DNA from: Desulfuromonadaceae bacterium
Lineage (GTDB): Bacteria > Desulfobacterota > Desulfuromonadia > Geobacterales > Pseudopelobacteraceae
NCBI GenBank assembly: GCA_028687585.1
Contig: JAQTZV010000017.1
Span: forward strand, 53,751 to 117,750
Direction: 5' to 3'
DNA length: 64,000 nucleotides
The position numbers were made by a program, and so were the translations under genes. Under the pieces are notes generated by a model. It worked only from the letters and a program-made list of their open reading frames with translations. It was not told the DNA's origin and did no database searches. This document shows, piece by piece, positions 53,425 to 63,018 of the stretch. How positions within the stretch are numbered: position 1 is the stretch's first letter; each line of letters opens with the position of its first letter.

Positions 53425-54501
53425 TCAAGTCGATTTTCCACCGTTCTTGCGGTGCCCAGGATAGTGTGTATCCATACATTCGGGACAAATTCCATGGCTA
53501 AAATCTACACCTGAATGCTCATGAATATACGTTTCAAGTTGACTCCAATACCCTGAATCATCACGAATTTTTTTGCAGTGCATACAAATCGGTAATATGC
53601 CTTTGAGAACTTTTATCTCATCCAATGCCTCCTTTAAATTCTTGATGACAGATTCACGTTCAATCTCAGTTTTCTTTCTTAAGTCTACTTCTTTCTGGAG
53701 TGAATCATTCGTTAATTTTAACTCTTTAAAAATCAGGTTAAACGGTTCTACAACTCCAGATGAAATAATTGCGTGATATATCATCAAGAATGCGAACAAC
53801 TTGAAGTAGTGACCAATAAAATTAGAAATGCCGTAATTGTCTATGTAGAAGGTAAAAGCTAACTCGGAAATAATTGTATAAATAATTGACAGCAGTAAGA
53901 ACCTATAAATAGAGTCGGCAAAAAGATTCCTGTTTTTTATAAGTAAATAGATGGCTGCGAGCAGAATGGAACAAATAACGTATTCACTATAAATTTTGAA
54001 ATCGGTCAACCCTTTGCCAGCAACAAAACAGACGGGGAATTTTTTCCAGTAGAAAATGCTGGCTATTAGTATTCCAGTTATAATAGCGTACCACGCAAAT
54101 AATATCCCCGCTTTGACACTTCTCCCCCCTTGTAAAAGTGAAAACGCCGTTACCAGCGTAATGCTTTCCAAAAATCGTGCAGCAATCCAAAGCTGATTTG
54201 CATAATAATCGTAGTCAACAAATATCGGCATTCCTTTGTATGATAAGGTATGGAGCAAATCTAGTACGCCAATGAAAAGGTATGAAACGCCAACAACAAT
54301 TAAATACGGATTATTAATATAGCCAAGAGAGTTCCATGTTATTACGAATACGGTAAACGCGATAACAATGCTGAATAATTCAACAATACTATGAAAAAGC
54401 AGATAATTTACATTGCTCGTCAAATAGAGCCCAATGATGGTGGTAAATATGAATGACCAGTAAACCATCTTTTTTGAGTACATTTTTTCTTCTAGTACCA
54501 T
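53425..54501 (-). CDS. MASE3-type membrane sensor protein without output domain
   Basis: The 358-residue protein has about seven membrane helices in a MASE3-like arrangement (about 8-240; GVLDLLHTLSYKGMP is a signature). A coiled coil (about 255-295) follows, then a short C-terminal module GILPICMHCKKIRDDSGYW ... HSGVDFSHGICPEC with four cysteines and histidine. That module commonly ends sensor kinases and receiver proteins. No kinase or GGDEF domain is present. The start at 54501 has GAGG eight bases upstream. A weak hairpin (GACCTG/CAGGTC, 53328-53350) lies beyond its end. Confidence 0.8.
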   Translation of the reverse strand: MVLEEKMYSKKMVYWSFIFTTIIGLYLTSNVNYLLFHSIVELFSIVIAFTVFVITWNSLGYINNPYLIVVGVSYLFIGVLDLLHTLSYKGMPIFVDYDYYANQLWIAARFLESITLVTAFSLLQGGRSVKAGILFAWYAIITGILIASIFYWKKFPVCFVAGKGLTDFKIYSEYVICSILLAAIYLLIKNRNLFADSIYRFLLLSIIYTIISELAFTFYIDNYGISNFIGHYFKLFAFLMIYHAIISSGVVEPFNLIFKELKLTNDSLQKEVDLRKKTEIERESVIKNLKEALDEIKVLKGILPICMHCKKIRDDSGYWSQLETYIHEHSGVDFSHGICPECMDTHYPGHRKNGGKST

Positions 54502-54631
54502 TTTAAAAAACCTCAAAATATTTAATATTTTTTTTACCGTGAAACGGTTATTTCAACTCTTTATCGAGCTGACAGCTTGATGTGTATACCTGTATATTCA
54601 AGCATCTATACGATTTACCCTCAGTCGCAAT

Positions 54632-55042
54632 TTATCCGGCATTGTCATCCTCTTGTTTATTGTTCAGGAGTGCATCCGCACTCCATATCCCACTTCCCTG
54701 AGCGGAAATAAACAGGAACACAAAACAGTATAGTACTGCAAGTTCCCCGTTGTTCAGTAGAGGCAACAGCGCCTTTGTACCATGCGCCATCCAATACGCA
54801 AAGGCCATCAGGCCGCTCGCAAGAAAGGCCGAATAGCGTGTGAATAATCCGATCATAACCAGAACGCCTCCCACCAGCTCGATTGGTCCGGCGACATAGG
54901 TGATGAACGCGGGAACTCCTGCCGGCATTGCGACAGGGTAACCAAACAGCTTCTGAACACCATGCCAAAGAAACAGAAAACCGACAATAATCCGCATTGC
55001 CGCATAACAATGCGAGTTAAAAGAAGACATGAATGCATTCAT
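54632..55042 (-). CDS. DoxX-family membrane protein
   Basis: The 136-residue protein has four membrane helices with RIIVGFLFLWHGVQKLFGY and GPIELVGGVLVMIGLFTRY, typical of DoxX. It overlaps by 4 bp the zinc-ribbon gene upstream (55039-55260) and is thus translationally coupled. DoxX proteins are linked to thiosulfate or oxidative-stress functions, but the role here is unknown. Confidence 0.88.
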   Translation of the reverse strand: MNAFMSSFNSHCYAAMRIIVGFLFLWHGVQKLFGYPVAMPAGVPAFITYVAGPIELVGGVLVMIGLFTRYSAFLASGLMAFAYWMAHGTKALLPLLNNGELAVLYCFVFLFISAQGSGIWSADALLNNKQEDDNAG

Positions 55043-55260
55043 GATAACACCTCCTCTTGGTCATCACTGTAATATCCGGTTGGATTCTTCCAGGGTGGTG
55101 AGACCTGTTTTCTGCATTTCAGTCCGCATAGCAGACAACGTTTTTCCGGCATGTGGCGTTGGCAGGTCTCGCACCAGTATATGTCGAGAGGTACATTGCC
55201 ACATGATAGGCATATAAACGAACTGTTTTCATCGACGCAGCAAGAATTCTTTTCACCCAT
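55039..55260 (-). CDS. small zinc-ribbon-like protein
   Basis: The 73-residue protein has four Cys-x2-Cys pairs or near-pairs: SSFICLSCG, YWCETCQRH, RCLLCGLKC. This suggests two zinc fingers. It is coupled to the doxX gene by a 4-bp overlap. No known family could be named. Confidence 0.65.
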   Translation of the reverse strand: MGEKNSCCVDENSSFICLSCGNVPLDIYWCETCQRHMPEKRCLLCGLKCRKQVSPPWKNPTGYYSDDQEEVLS

Positions 55261-55507
55261 GGTCAATTATACCGATAACTTTTCTCTCTCTGTCCGTATT
55301 AACTGCTAAAATCCAGTTACTTACGATCAGATTATACTCTCAAGTCGCCCTGATGGAAAATGGTAAATTGAAACAAACCAGTGCTCTCCATAAAGTACTA
55401 CCACCACTCGGGATAAACAGGAGTATAATGGTCCTGTACTAAGTCGTCGGTTATGTGTGACGCGTAACCGGTAATTAGCCATAAGAAGAACAGACAGGAG
55501 GTTCGCC

Positions 55508-55706
55508 ATGTTAGTCATTGTCGGAGCAACTGGAAATATAAGAATTAAGACAACTGAAATATTGTTGGCACGAGGGGAAAAGGTACGGGTTGTTTGCAGT
55601 CGGTCGACCGCGAGCAACTGAGGATACAACACGCACTACTATTGAGGAATTTGCAGAAACTTTTGCCGGCATCTTTGACGCTTCGGCGCTGAAAAAAGCT
55701 GCTTGA
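55508..55706 (+). pseudogene. NmrA-like NAD(P)-binding protein, internally deleted
   Basis: The 5' end encodes LVIVGATGNI and TTEILLARGEKVRVV, the start of an NmrA-type dinucleotide fold, and stops at a TGA at 55619. A second piece in another frame gives TTIEEFAETFAGIFD, the normal C-terminus of such proteins. About 200 central residues are missing. It is a deletion relic. Confidence 0.75.
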
Positions 55707-55754
55707 CCGACTACCCGGACATCGGGGAAGCTTTAAGTAAAGGAGTTGAGTGAT

Positions 55755-56678
55755 ATGAAAGCAACAGTGAATGTTTATGAACTGCAGGAGTTAATCGCTG
55801 CAGGTTCAATTAGTCTCATAGACGTTCTCTTGCCGGAGGATTTTGCCATGAGGCACATTCCCGGTTCCGGGAACGCCTGTGTGTATGAGATGGTTTTTCT
55901 GGATCGAATAGCAGAGTGCGTACCAGATCGGGACGCGGCCATAATTGTGTATGATGAAAGCGGTGAGACGCTGACTGCAAGAACGGCCAAAGGGAAACTG
56001 GAACATGCCGGCTACCGAAACGTGGCTATTCTGGAAGGCGGACTACAGGCATGGCTGGCGGCTGGGTATCCATTAGAGCCTGCAGTGACGGCCGATTTAT
56101 CTGCTGCTGTCGTCGATGATGGAATGTATATTCTTGACGTTGAAAGAAGCGTGGTCGAATGGAGCGGACGCAATATCAATAACCGTCATCATGGCCGGAT
56201 TCAGATCTCTGCCGGAGAAGTTGTTCTGGAAAATGGTCGCCCGAAAGCGGGTCGTTTTGTACTTGATATGAATGCCATAACAAATCTGGATCTTCAGGAT
56301 GAGGGATGGCGTAGTATGCTGCTCCGCCATCTGACGTCAGAGGATTTCTTCGATGTGGAACACTTTCCTGAGGTAACCTTTGAGTTGCGCGGTGCAGCAG
56401 CAATTGCCGCATGCACACCAGGAACACCCAACATGGAAATAACCGGGTTATTGACGATCAAGGATTCAGCACATGCAATCAGCTTCCCGGCCATTGTTGC
56501 AGCGCAAGAGGATGGAAGCATCAAGGCGCAGGCAACATGCAGCTTTGATCGTACCCTCTGGAATGTTTGTTATGGTTCAGGCAAGATGTATGAGCGACTT
56601 GGCATGCATCTGGTGAACGACGTTGTCAGCGTTGATGTATTTATCATTGCACGCATGCCCGGAACAGCAGCGTGCTGA
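55755..56678 (+). CDS. rhodanese-YceI fusion protein
   Basis: The 307-residue protein has an N-terminal rhodanese-like domain (about 1-115, GLQAWLAAGYPLEPA at its end) and a C-terminal YceI lipocalin-like domain (about 125-305, VDVFIIA near the end). The rhodanese active-site loop reads VYDESGE with Asp67 where the catalytic Cys is normal, so sulfur transfer is unlikely. No signal peptide is visible although YceI is often periplasmic. The start has AAGGAG upstream. A terminator follows at 56730. Confidence 0.85.
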   Translation: MKATVNVYELQELIAAGSISLIDVLLPEDFAMRHIPGSGNACVYEMVFLDRIAECVPDRDAAIIVYDESGETLTARTAKGKLEHAGYRNVAILEGGLQAWLAAGYPLEPAVTADLSAAVVDDGMYILDVERSVVEWSGRNINNRHHGRIQISAGEVVLENGRPKAGRFVLDMNAITNLDLQDEGWRSMLLRHLTSEDFFDVEHFPEVTFELRGAAAIAACTPGTPNMEITGLLTIKDSAHAISFPAIVAAQEDGSIKAQATCSFDRTLWNVCYGSGKMYERLGMHLVNDVVSVDVFIIARMPGTAAC

Positions 56679-56729
56679 AACAGGTTCTTTTCATTCGTAA
56701 TCAAGACGGGTATCACAGACCGGCTATAC

Positions 56730-56762
56730 AAGGGAGGTGCGAGTTTTGCGCTTCCCTTTTTC
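56730..56762 (+). terminator. intrinsic terminator after the rhodanese-YceI gene
   Basis: AAGGGAGGTGCG pairs with CGCTTCCCTT around a small loop and is followed by a T run. It separates this gene from the pirin-to-ctaB group. Confidence 0.8.
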
Positions 56763-56925
56763 ATGAATTGTAGCTATGAGTTTGTTTCACCTTACCTCGG
56801 ATAAATTGATATCGAGACGGGCACACCGTAACATACAGCATATTTTGCACCTGCATCAAATCGATACGGAAATATGTTCCCGCTTCATCCCGGAGATTCC
56901 TTAAATGTACGGAAAGGAGAGGTTT

Positions 56926-57828
56926 ATGGCCACACGCCGCATTGCAAAAATATTCAAAAGTGTTCCCACTGTCGAGGGAGCCGGCGTCCACCTGAAGAGA
57001 GCCTTTGGCTACTCTCAGGTGCCGCAATTTGACCCGTTTCTGATGCTGGATGATTTCCATACTTCGAATCCGGATGAGTATCTGGCTGGATTTCCCTGGC
57101 ATCCTCACCGTGGTATCGAAACCATTACCTATGTGCTGGAGGGGCTTGTGGAGCATGGAGACAGCATGGGGAACAAAGGGGTCATCGGTGCTGGTGATGT
57201 GCAGTGGATGACGGCGGGGAGCGGCATTATTCATCAGGAAATGCCGCAGATAAGTCCTACCGGAACTATGTGGGGTTTTCAGTTTTGGGCTAATCTGCCG
57301 GCCAGTCAGAAGATGATGGCGCCACGTTACCGGGATGTTAAAGCGGCAGATATACCGGAAGTTACACTTGAAAACGGAGTGACCGTCAAAATCATCGCCG
57401 GTGAAGTGGAGGGGGTAAGGGGACCTGTGGGGGATATTGTGATCGAGCCGGAAATGCTGGATATCGGCGTGCCGGCCGGATCCGTGTTCACTCATATTCT
57501 GCCGTCCGGACATACCGCTTTTGCCTATATTCTGGCAGGTGAAGCATACTTTGATGATCAACGTGACGCGTATGCCTACGAGATGGTCGGTCATTGCTGG
57601 TCGGACACCGAGCGCCGCTGCGTGTGCGCGGCTGAAACGGTCGTATTGTTTGAATATTCCGGCGAAGAAATTACAATAACGACAACTGATAAGCCGGTTC
57701 GATTTTTGTTAGTCGCCGGGAAACCGTTGGGAGAGCCGGTAGCCTGGTATGGACCGGTTGTGATGAACACTCAGGAGGAGCTGACGATTGCCTTCGAGGA
57801 GTACCAGCGCGGGACGTTTGTCAAATGA
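56926..57828 (+). CDS. pirin family protein
   Basis: The 300-residue bicupin protein has the pirin signature PHRGIETITYVLEGLVEHGDS and the metal ligands HPHRG and HQEMPQ in the N-terminal cupin, with a C-terminal cupin (about 170-290). The start at 56926 follows AAAGGAGAGG; 56905 is an alternative with less support. Pirins act as quercetinases or regulatory proteins in different bacteria. Its role here is unclear. Confidence 0.9.
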   Translation: MATRRIAKIFKSVPTVEGAGVHLKRAFGYSQVPQFDPFLMLDDFHTSNPDEYLAGFPWHPHRGIETITYVLEGLVEHGDSMGNKGVIGAGDVQWMTAGSGIIHQEMPQISPTGTMWGFQFWANLPASQKMMAPRYRDVKAADIPEVTLENGVTVKIIAGEVEGVRGPVGDIVIEPEMLDIGVPAGSVFTHILPSGHTAFAYILAGEAYFDDQRDAYAYEMVGHCWSDTERRCVCAAETVVLFEYSGEEITITTTDKPVRFLLVAGKPLGEPVAWYGPVVMNTQEELTIAFEEYQRGTFVK

Positions 57829-57908
57829 TTCCTGCAGGTGGTGCATGCCACGTGATTTCTGGTGGGAGCAGGGATACGCGTGTTGTTCAGGTGGTAATTT
57901 TGAAGACA

Positions 57909-58697
57909 ATGACTTCAGTTCGCATCATTTCGGCAGGTTTGCTTATTGCACTGTTGCTGCTCTGCCCCTGTCGTGCGATCTCCCATACGGGAGAACAGAG
58001 TTCGGATTCAGCTGTCACGGTAGATGAGCGATTAGGCGCAAAACTCCCGCAAAACCTTGTTTTTCGTGATGAGAACGGGCAGCAGCTCCGTCTCGCCGAC
58101 CTTGTCACCACTCCGACGATTATACTTCCGGTTTATTACAGTTGCAGCAATGTCTGTTACAGCCTGCAGTGGGGGCTTGCTCACGTCCTGCCGCAGATCA
58201 AGAGCGTTCCCGGCAGTGATTATCGTGTGGTCTCAATTAGTTTTGACGAAAACGAGACCCCGCAGTTGGCCGCAAAATTCAAGCGGGTCTATCTGACGGC
58301 GATGCATACCCCCTTTCCTGAGGGGGGATGGCGTTTCTTGACGGGGGATGCGGCAAACATCCGGCAGTTTACCGAAGCGGTCGGATACCGTTTTCAACGG
58401 CGCGGTGCGGATTTTATCCATCCCGTGGCAAGCATGATCGTCTCCTCCGATGGCACGATTGTTCGCTATCTGTACGGTACTACTTTTCTCCCCAAGGATC
58501 TGTCCCTGGCGCTGATTGAAGCGCGTAGCGGGACATCCGGCACCACAATCCGCAAGATGATGGAATACTGCTTTACATTTGATACAGGTCGGAATACATA
58601 CGTTTTCAACCTGTTGCGGGTCAGCGCAACTGTGGTGATTCTCAGCACCGGTAGTTTTCTGGTGTTTCTGATCGTGACCGGCAGAAAGCGTAAATAA
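57909..58697 (+). CDS. SCO1/SenC copper chaperone for cytochrome oxidase
   Basis: The 262-residue protein has an N-terminal signal or anchor (about 5-22), a thioredoxin fold with the copper site CSNVC and a distal His in FIHPVAS, and a C-terminal membrane helix. It supplies copper to the CuA centre of the oxidase encoded directly downstream. A TTG at 57900 with AGGTGG five bases upstream may be the true start. Confidence 0.88.
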   Translation: MTSVRIISAGLLIALLLLCPCRAISHTGEQSSDSAVTVDERLGAKLPQNLVFRDENGQQLRLADLVTTPTIILPVYYSCSNVCYSLQWGLAHVLPQIKSVPGSDYRVVSISFDENETPQLAAKFKRVYLTAMHTPFPEGGWRFLTGDAANIRQFTEAVGYRFQRRGADFIHPVASMIVSSDGTIVRYLYGTTFLPKDLSLALIEARSGTSGTTIRKMMEYCFTFDTGRNTYVFNLLRVSATVVILSTGSFLVFLIVTGRKRK

Positions 58698-58711
58698 CGA
58701 ATTTCGGAGAA

Positions 58712-60343
58712 ATGATGGCTGCGTCAGAGCTTGATACACGGGTCAGAAGAGGCGGTTTCTGGAGTGACACCAACCGGACCGGCATCGCCTCATGGATCTT
58801 TTCCACCGATCACAAGCGTATCGGCCTGCTCTATTTTTACTCCACCTTCGGATTTTTTCTGGTTGGAGTGCTGCTCGGCCTGCTGCTCCGCATCGAACTG
58901 ATGGCGCCGGGGCGGACCATCATGGGTCCCCAGACGTATAACGCCCTTTTTACGGTGCATGGGGTGGTGATGATATTTCTCTTCATCATTCCCGGTTTTC
59001 AGGGTTCCTTCGGCAACCTGGTCATGCCGATCCAGATCGGTGCCCGGGATGTTTCCTTTCCGCGCCTGAACCTGTTCTCCTGGTGGATTTACATGATCGG
59101 CGCCGTGATTGTGCTGACGTCGCTCTTTACCGGAGGCGGCCCTCCCGATACCGGCTGGACCTTCTACGTTCCCTTTAGCGCACGTACCGGCACCAATGTC
59201 TCCCTTGCGGTGCTGGGCGTCTTTATTATCGGTTTCTCCTCCATCCTCACCGGTCTCAACTTTGTAACCACCATTCACCGCCTAAGAGCCGCCGGGATGG
59301 GGTGGATGCGGGTCCCGCTCTTCACCTGGTCATTGTATGCTACCGCCTGGATTCAGATTCTGGCCACGCCGATTCTGGCAATTACCCTAGTGCTGGTGGC
59401 GGCCGAGCGTATGCTCGGCACCGGCCTGTTCGATCCGGTACAGGGGGGCGATCCGATCATGTTTCAGCACCTGTTCTGGATCTATTCCCACCCGGCGGTC
59501 TACATAATGATCCTTCCCGCCATGGGGGTTATTTCGGACATTATCCCGGTATTTTCGCGCAAGCCGATCTTCGGATACAAGATGATCGTCTTCTCCACTC
59601 TCGCTATCGCCGCAGCCGGTTCGCTGGTCTGGGGGCACCACATGTTTACCAGCGGCATGAGCGACACCGCCGTGCTGGTGTTTTCTTTCCTGACTTTTAT
59701 CGTGGCGATCCCTTCGGCCATCAAAGTATTTAACTGGGTTACAACCCTCTACAAAGGCTCAATCTCGCTGGAAGCGCCCATGCTGTTTGCCCTCTCTTTC
59801 ATCCTGCTGTTCTCCATCGGCGGACTGAGCGGTCTGATTCTGGGGGCCGCTGCCACTGATGTGCATGTTCATGATACCCATTTCGTGGTGGGGCACTTTC
59901 ACTATGTCATGTTCGGCGGCACCGGGTTTGCTTTCTTTGCTGCCATGCATTACTGGCTCCCTAAATTCTACGGCCGCCGTTACGCCGAGAAACCGGCACT
60001 GGTGGGCTGGGCACTTATGTTCACCGGCTTCAACCTCATGTACTTTACCATGCAGGTGCTCGGTATGAAGGGGATGCCGCGCCGCTACTACGATTATCTG
60101 CCGGAGTTTGCCACCCTCAATCTGGTGGCTACCGTCGGCAGCTGGATTCTGGTCACGGGACTGATCATCATGCTGGTCAACCTGTTCCGCGGGTTGTGGT
60201 GGGGGGAGCCGTTCGCCGGCAATCCGTGGGGTGGAGCGACGCTGGAGTGGAGTACTCCTACGCCGCCGCCAACTGAGAACTTTGTCGAGGAGCCGGTGGT
60301 TACCCACGGGCCGTATGACTACAAAGGGAGCGGAATCCCATGA
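58712..60343 (+). CDS. ctaD: cytochrome c oxidase subunit I (CtaD)
   Basis: The 543-residue protein has 12 or more helices and the heme-copper oxidase signatures: HGVVMIFLFIIPGF (low-spin heme), WIYSHPAVYIMILPAMG (CuB and Tyr) and HDTHFVVGHFHYVMFGG (heme a3 and Mg region). It reduces O2 to water while pumping protons. A double ATG follows GGAGA; the second at 58715 has better spacing. It overlaps ctaE by 4 bp. Confidence 0.95.
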   Translation: MMAASELDTRVRRGGFWSDTNRTGIASWIFSTDHKRIGLLYFYSTFGFFLVGVLLGLLLRIELMAPGRTIMGPQTYNALFTVHGVVMIFLFIIPGFQGSFGNLVMPIQIGARDVSFPRLNLFSWWIYMIGAVIVLTSLFTGGGPPDTGWTFYVPFSARTGTNVSLAVLGVFIIGFSSILTGLNFVTTIHRLRAAGMGWMRVPLFTWSLYATAWIQILATPILAITLVLVAAERMLGTGLFDPVQGGDPIMFQHLFWIYSHPAVYIMILPAMGVISDIIPVFSRKPIFGYKMIVFSTLAIAAAGSLVWGHHMFTSGMSDTAVLVFSFLTFIVAIPSAIKVFNWVTTLYKGSISLEAPMLFALSFILLFSIGGLSGLILGAAATDVHVHDTHFVVGHFHYVMFGGTGFAFFAAMHYWLPKFYGRRYAEKPALVGWALMFTGFNLMYFTMQVLGMKGMPRRYYDYLPEFATLNLVATVGSWILVTGLIIMLVNLFRGLWWGEPFAGNPWGGATLEWSTPTPPPTENFVEEPVVTHGPYDYKGSGIP

Positions 60344-60942
60344 GTCACCCGCCGCACAAAGACTACGACGGTGCTAAACTGGGCATGTGGCTGTTTCTCT
60401 TCACCGAGCTGCTGCTCTTCGGCGGAATGTTCCTGCTCTACGCAGTCTATCTCAAACGATATCCGCATGAGTTTGCAGCTGGAGGGAAACAGCTGAACTG
60501 GATTATGGGGAGTGCCAATACGGTTATTCTTCTCACCAGCAGTCTTTGTGTGGCCATGTCGGTAACTGCCATCCAGCGTGACGAGCCGCGCCGCGCCGTA
60601 GCTCTTGTCGCCGGGACTATCATCTGCGCTGCCGGTTTCATGACCGTCAAATATTTCGAATGGAGCGCCAAGATCGGTCACGGCATCTACCCCGGGTCCG
60701 CACACCTCAAGGCTGGAGCGCCGGGTGAGTCGGTCTTTTTCAGTCTCTATTATATGACCACCGGAATTCACGGTCTGCATGTACTGATCGGCGGAGCGCT
60801 GCTGGGGTGGATTGCATCCCGCGTGAATACAGGAACGGTGAATGCGCGGGAATTTATCCTGCTGGAGAACGGCGCGTTGTACTGGCATCTCGTCGATCTG
60901 ATCTGGATATTCATCTTCCCGCTCTATTATCTGGTTCTCTGA
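60340..60942 (+). CDS. ctaE: cytochrome c oxidase subunit III (CtaE)
   Basis: The 200-residue protein has five membrane helices and signatures KLGMWLFLFTELLLFGGMFL, ESVFFSLYYMTTGIHGLHVLIG and YWHLVDLIWIFIFPLYYL of heme-copper oxidase subunit III. It overlaps ctaD and precedes subunit IV by 11 bp. Confidence 0.93.
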   Translation: MSHPPHKDYDGAKLGMWLFLFTELLLFGGMFLLYAVYLKRYPHEFAAGGKQLNWIMGSANTVILLTSSLCVAMSVTAIQRDEPRRAVALVAGTIICAAGFMTVKYFEWSAKIGHGIYPGSAHLKAGAPGESVFFSLYYMTTGIHGLHVLIGGALLGWIASRVNTGTVNAREFILLENGALYWHLVDLIWIFIFPLYYLVL

Positions 60943-60953
60943 AGGTCTGACTT

Positions 60954-61235
60954 ATGAGCGAAGAGCAGCACATAATAAGCTATCGCAAGCTGGCATTCGT
61001 CTGGGTGGCTCTACTGGCACTTACCGCTCTGACGGTCGGCGTCACCCGGGTTGAACTGGGAGCCTACAAGGTTCTGGCGGCGCTGGCTATCGCCTGTGTC
61101 AAGGGCGGGTTGGTTATTGCTGTCTTCATGCATATGAAGTATGAAGGGCGCCTGCTGCGCTGGTTGCTGTTCCTGACGCTGGTAACCCTGGCAATATTTA
61201 TCGGATTCACCTTTTTCGACGTACTCTATCGCTAA
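60954..61235 (+). CDS. cytochrome c oxidase subunit IV (CtaF-like)
   Basis: The 93-residue protein has three membrane helices and the pattern VKGGLVIAVFMHMKYEG that identifies the small prokaryotic subunit IV. It sits between ctaE and ctaC with short spacers. GGTCTGA upstream is a weak ribosome site. Confidence 0.85.
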   Translation: MSEEQHIISYRKLAFVWVALLALTALTVGVTRVELGAYKVLAALAIACVKGGLVIAVFMHMKYEGRLLRWLLFLTLVTLAIFIGFTFFDVLYR

Positions 61236-61244
61236 GGAAACAAC

Positions 61245-62150
61245 GTGGACCCCACTCGCTTTATATCCACTACCGAGGCTATCGACCCGGTCTTCATGTT
61301 TCTCTTCGGTGCCTGTCTGGTGCTGCTGCTGGGGATAACTGCGGCTATGCTCTTCTTTGTGTGGCGCTATCACCGCTCCCGGGCACCGCAGCCGACTTCT
61401 CAGGTAGAGTCAAGCCTCCGGCTGGAAATTATCTGGACAGTGCTGCCGACGGTTTTGGTGCTGGCCATGTTCTGGTACGGCTGGAAGGAGTATCTGGTCC
61501 TGCGTACCGTGCCGAAAGGTGCCATGCAGGTGACCGCCACTGCCCGCATGTGGTCGTGGAGTTTTGCCTATGCCAACGGAAAGGTCAGCCCCAAGCTGTA
61601 CGTGCCGGTTGGTACACCGGTCAAAGTTAATCTGGTATCACAGGATGTGATCCACGGCTTTTTTCTGCCAGCCTTCAGGGTCAAGCGCGACGTCGTGCCC
61701 GGCATGGCCAATTACGCCTGGTTTGTGGCTCCAAAGCCCGGATCTTACGATCTGTTCTGCTCCTCGTACTGCGGCACTGGTCACTCAGGTATGACAACCA
61801 CAGTTGAGGTGCTTCCGGAAGCGGAATTCGCCATCTGGCTCGATTCAGAAGCGAAGAAAACAGAGGAGGCAGGCAAAGCACTCCTTGAGAAGTATGGCTG
61901 TCTCGGGTGCCATTCTCTTGACGATACGACCAAGGTCGGACCGGGTTTCAAGGGGATCTGGGGGAGAAGTGAAACGGTTGCCAGTAATGGCACCGAGCGG
62001 ACAATTACCGTTGATGAAACGTATCTTCGCCGTTCGATTCTTGAACCGAATGCTGACGTGGTTAAGGGGGCGCCTCCTGTGATGCCGTCGTTTACACTCA
62101 AGGAAGATGAAATCAAGGCAATTGTTGACTACCTGAAGGTACTCAAATGA
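61245..62150 (+). CDS. ctaC: cytochrome c oxidase subunit II with fused cytochrome c (CtaC)
   Basis: The 301-residue protein has two membrane helices (about 15-40 and 65-85), a CuA cupredoxin domain with CSSYCGTGHSGM, and a C-terminal cytochrome c domain with Cys219-x2-Cys222-His223 (CLGCH) and an axial Met in MPSF. This layout defines a caa3-type oxidase. Translation starts at a GTG. It overlaps ctaB by 4 bp. Confidence 0.93.
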   Translation: MDPTRFISTTEAIDPVFMFLFGACLVLLLGITAAMLFFVWRYHRSRAPQPTSQVESSLRLEIIWTVLPTVLVLAMFWYGWKEYLVLRTVPKGAMQVTATARMWSWSFAYANGKVSPKLYVPVGTPVKVNLVSQDVIHGFFLPAFRVKRDVVPGMANYAWFVAPKPGSYDLFCSSYCGTGHSGMTTTVEVLPEAEFAIWLDSEAKKTEEAGKALLEKYGCLGCHSLDDTTKVGPGFKGIWGRSETVASNGTERTITVDETYLRRSILEPNADVVKGAPPVMPSFTLKEDEIKAIVDYLKVLK

Positions 62151-62959
62151 TTGGAGTACTGTCACGACTGCTCCGGCCCCGACTGGCGCTTTTGAATGCC
62201 GTTACGGCGGTTGGCGGGTACCTGCTCTACCCGGCAGCGGTGGTGGTGCTACCGTTGTCTGCTCTTTTTTGCGGGGTGGCGCTGCTGGCCGCGGGTGGAT
62301 CGGCCATCAATCAGGTGTTGGAGCAGGATCTTGATCGTCAGATGGTTCGTACCAGAAACCGTCCGCTTTTGCAGGGACAACTATCCGTTGTTTCAGCTTC
62401 GCTTATCGGCGCAGGTACAGTCATGGCTGGCCTGGTATTGCTCGGGGAGTTTGGCGGATTGTACACCGCGCTGTTCGGAGTCGCGGCGCTGATGTGGTAT
62501 CTGCTGGTCTACACCCCACTCAAGCGCCATACTTCATGTGCCCTGTTGGTCGGGGCTATCTGCGGAGCACTGTCGCCGGTAATCGGCTGGAGTCTGGCGG
62601 GAGGGGGTTTCTTTGATTACCGGATCGTGCTGCTGTCCGGGCTTATGTACCTGTGGCAGATCCCTCATTTCTGGCTGCTGCAGCGCCGTTACGCCGATGA
62701 CTACCGGGCGGCCGGAATTCCGCTGTTTAATGCTTCGGAAACCGGCTTCGGCTTTATGCTGGTCTGGATTACGGCTTTAATTGCAGCCGCCATGCTGTTA
62801 CCCGTCTTTGGTATTATTGAAAAACAGGTATCCGTCTGGTATGCCTCACTCCTTCTTCCCTTAATCGTATTGACCCTGCTTCGCCATGAAAAATCACTTT
62901 TTTCGTATCTCAATCTTTTTCCATTGCTGATATCGCTCGCGCTTTTTTTCCGGCAGTGA
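62147..62959 (+). CDS. ctaB: protoheme IX farnesyltransferase (CtaB)
   Basis: The 270-residue membrane protein has the UbiA-type prenyltransferase motifs NQVLEQDLDRQMVRTRNRPL and a second site YADDYRAAGIPLF. It makes heme O for the oxidase encoded upstream. No ctaA (heme O to heme A) gene is in the window. The normal length supports an intact gene. Confidence 0.9.
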   Translation: MIGVLSRLLRPRLALLNAVTAVGGYLLYPAAVVVLPLSALFCGVALLAAGGSAINQVLEQDLDRQMVRTRNRPLLQGQLSVVSASLIGAGTVMAGLVLLGEFGGLYTALFGVAALMWYLLVYTPLKRHTSCALLVGAICGALSPVIGWSLAGGGFFDYRIVLLSGLMYLWQIPHFWLLQRRYADDYRAAGIPLFNASETGFGFMLVWITALIAAAMLLPVFGIIEKQVSVWYASLLLPLIVLTLLRHEKSLFSYLNLFPLLISLALFFRQ

Positions 62960-63018
62960 GAACAAACGTCTGAAGCTGCGGCGGATATCTCCTTCAATGA
63001 TCATACAGGAGCGTGTGT

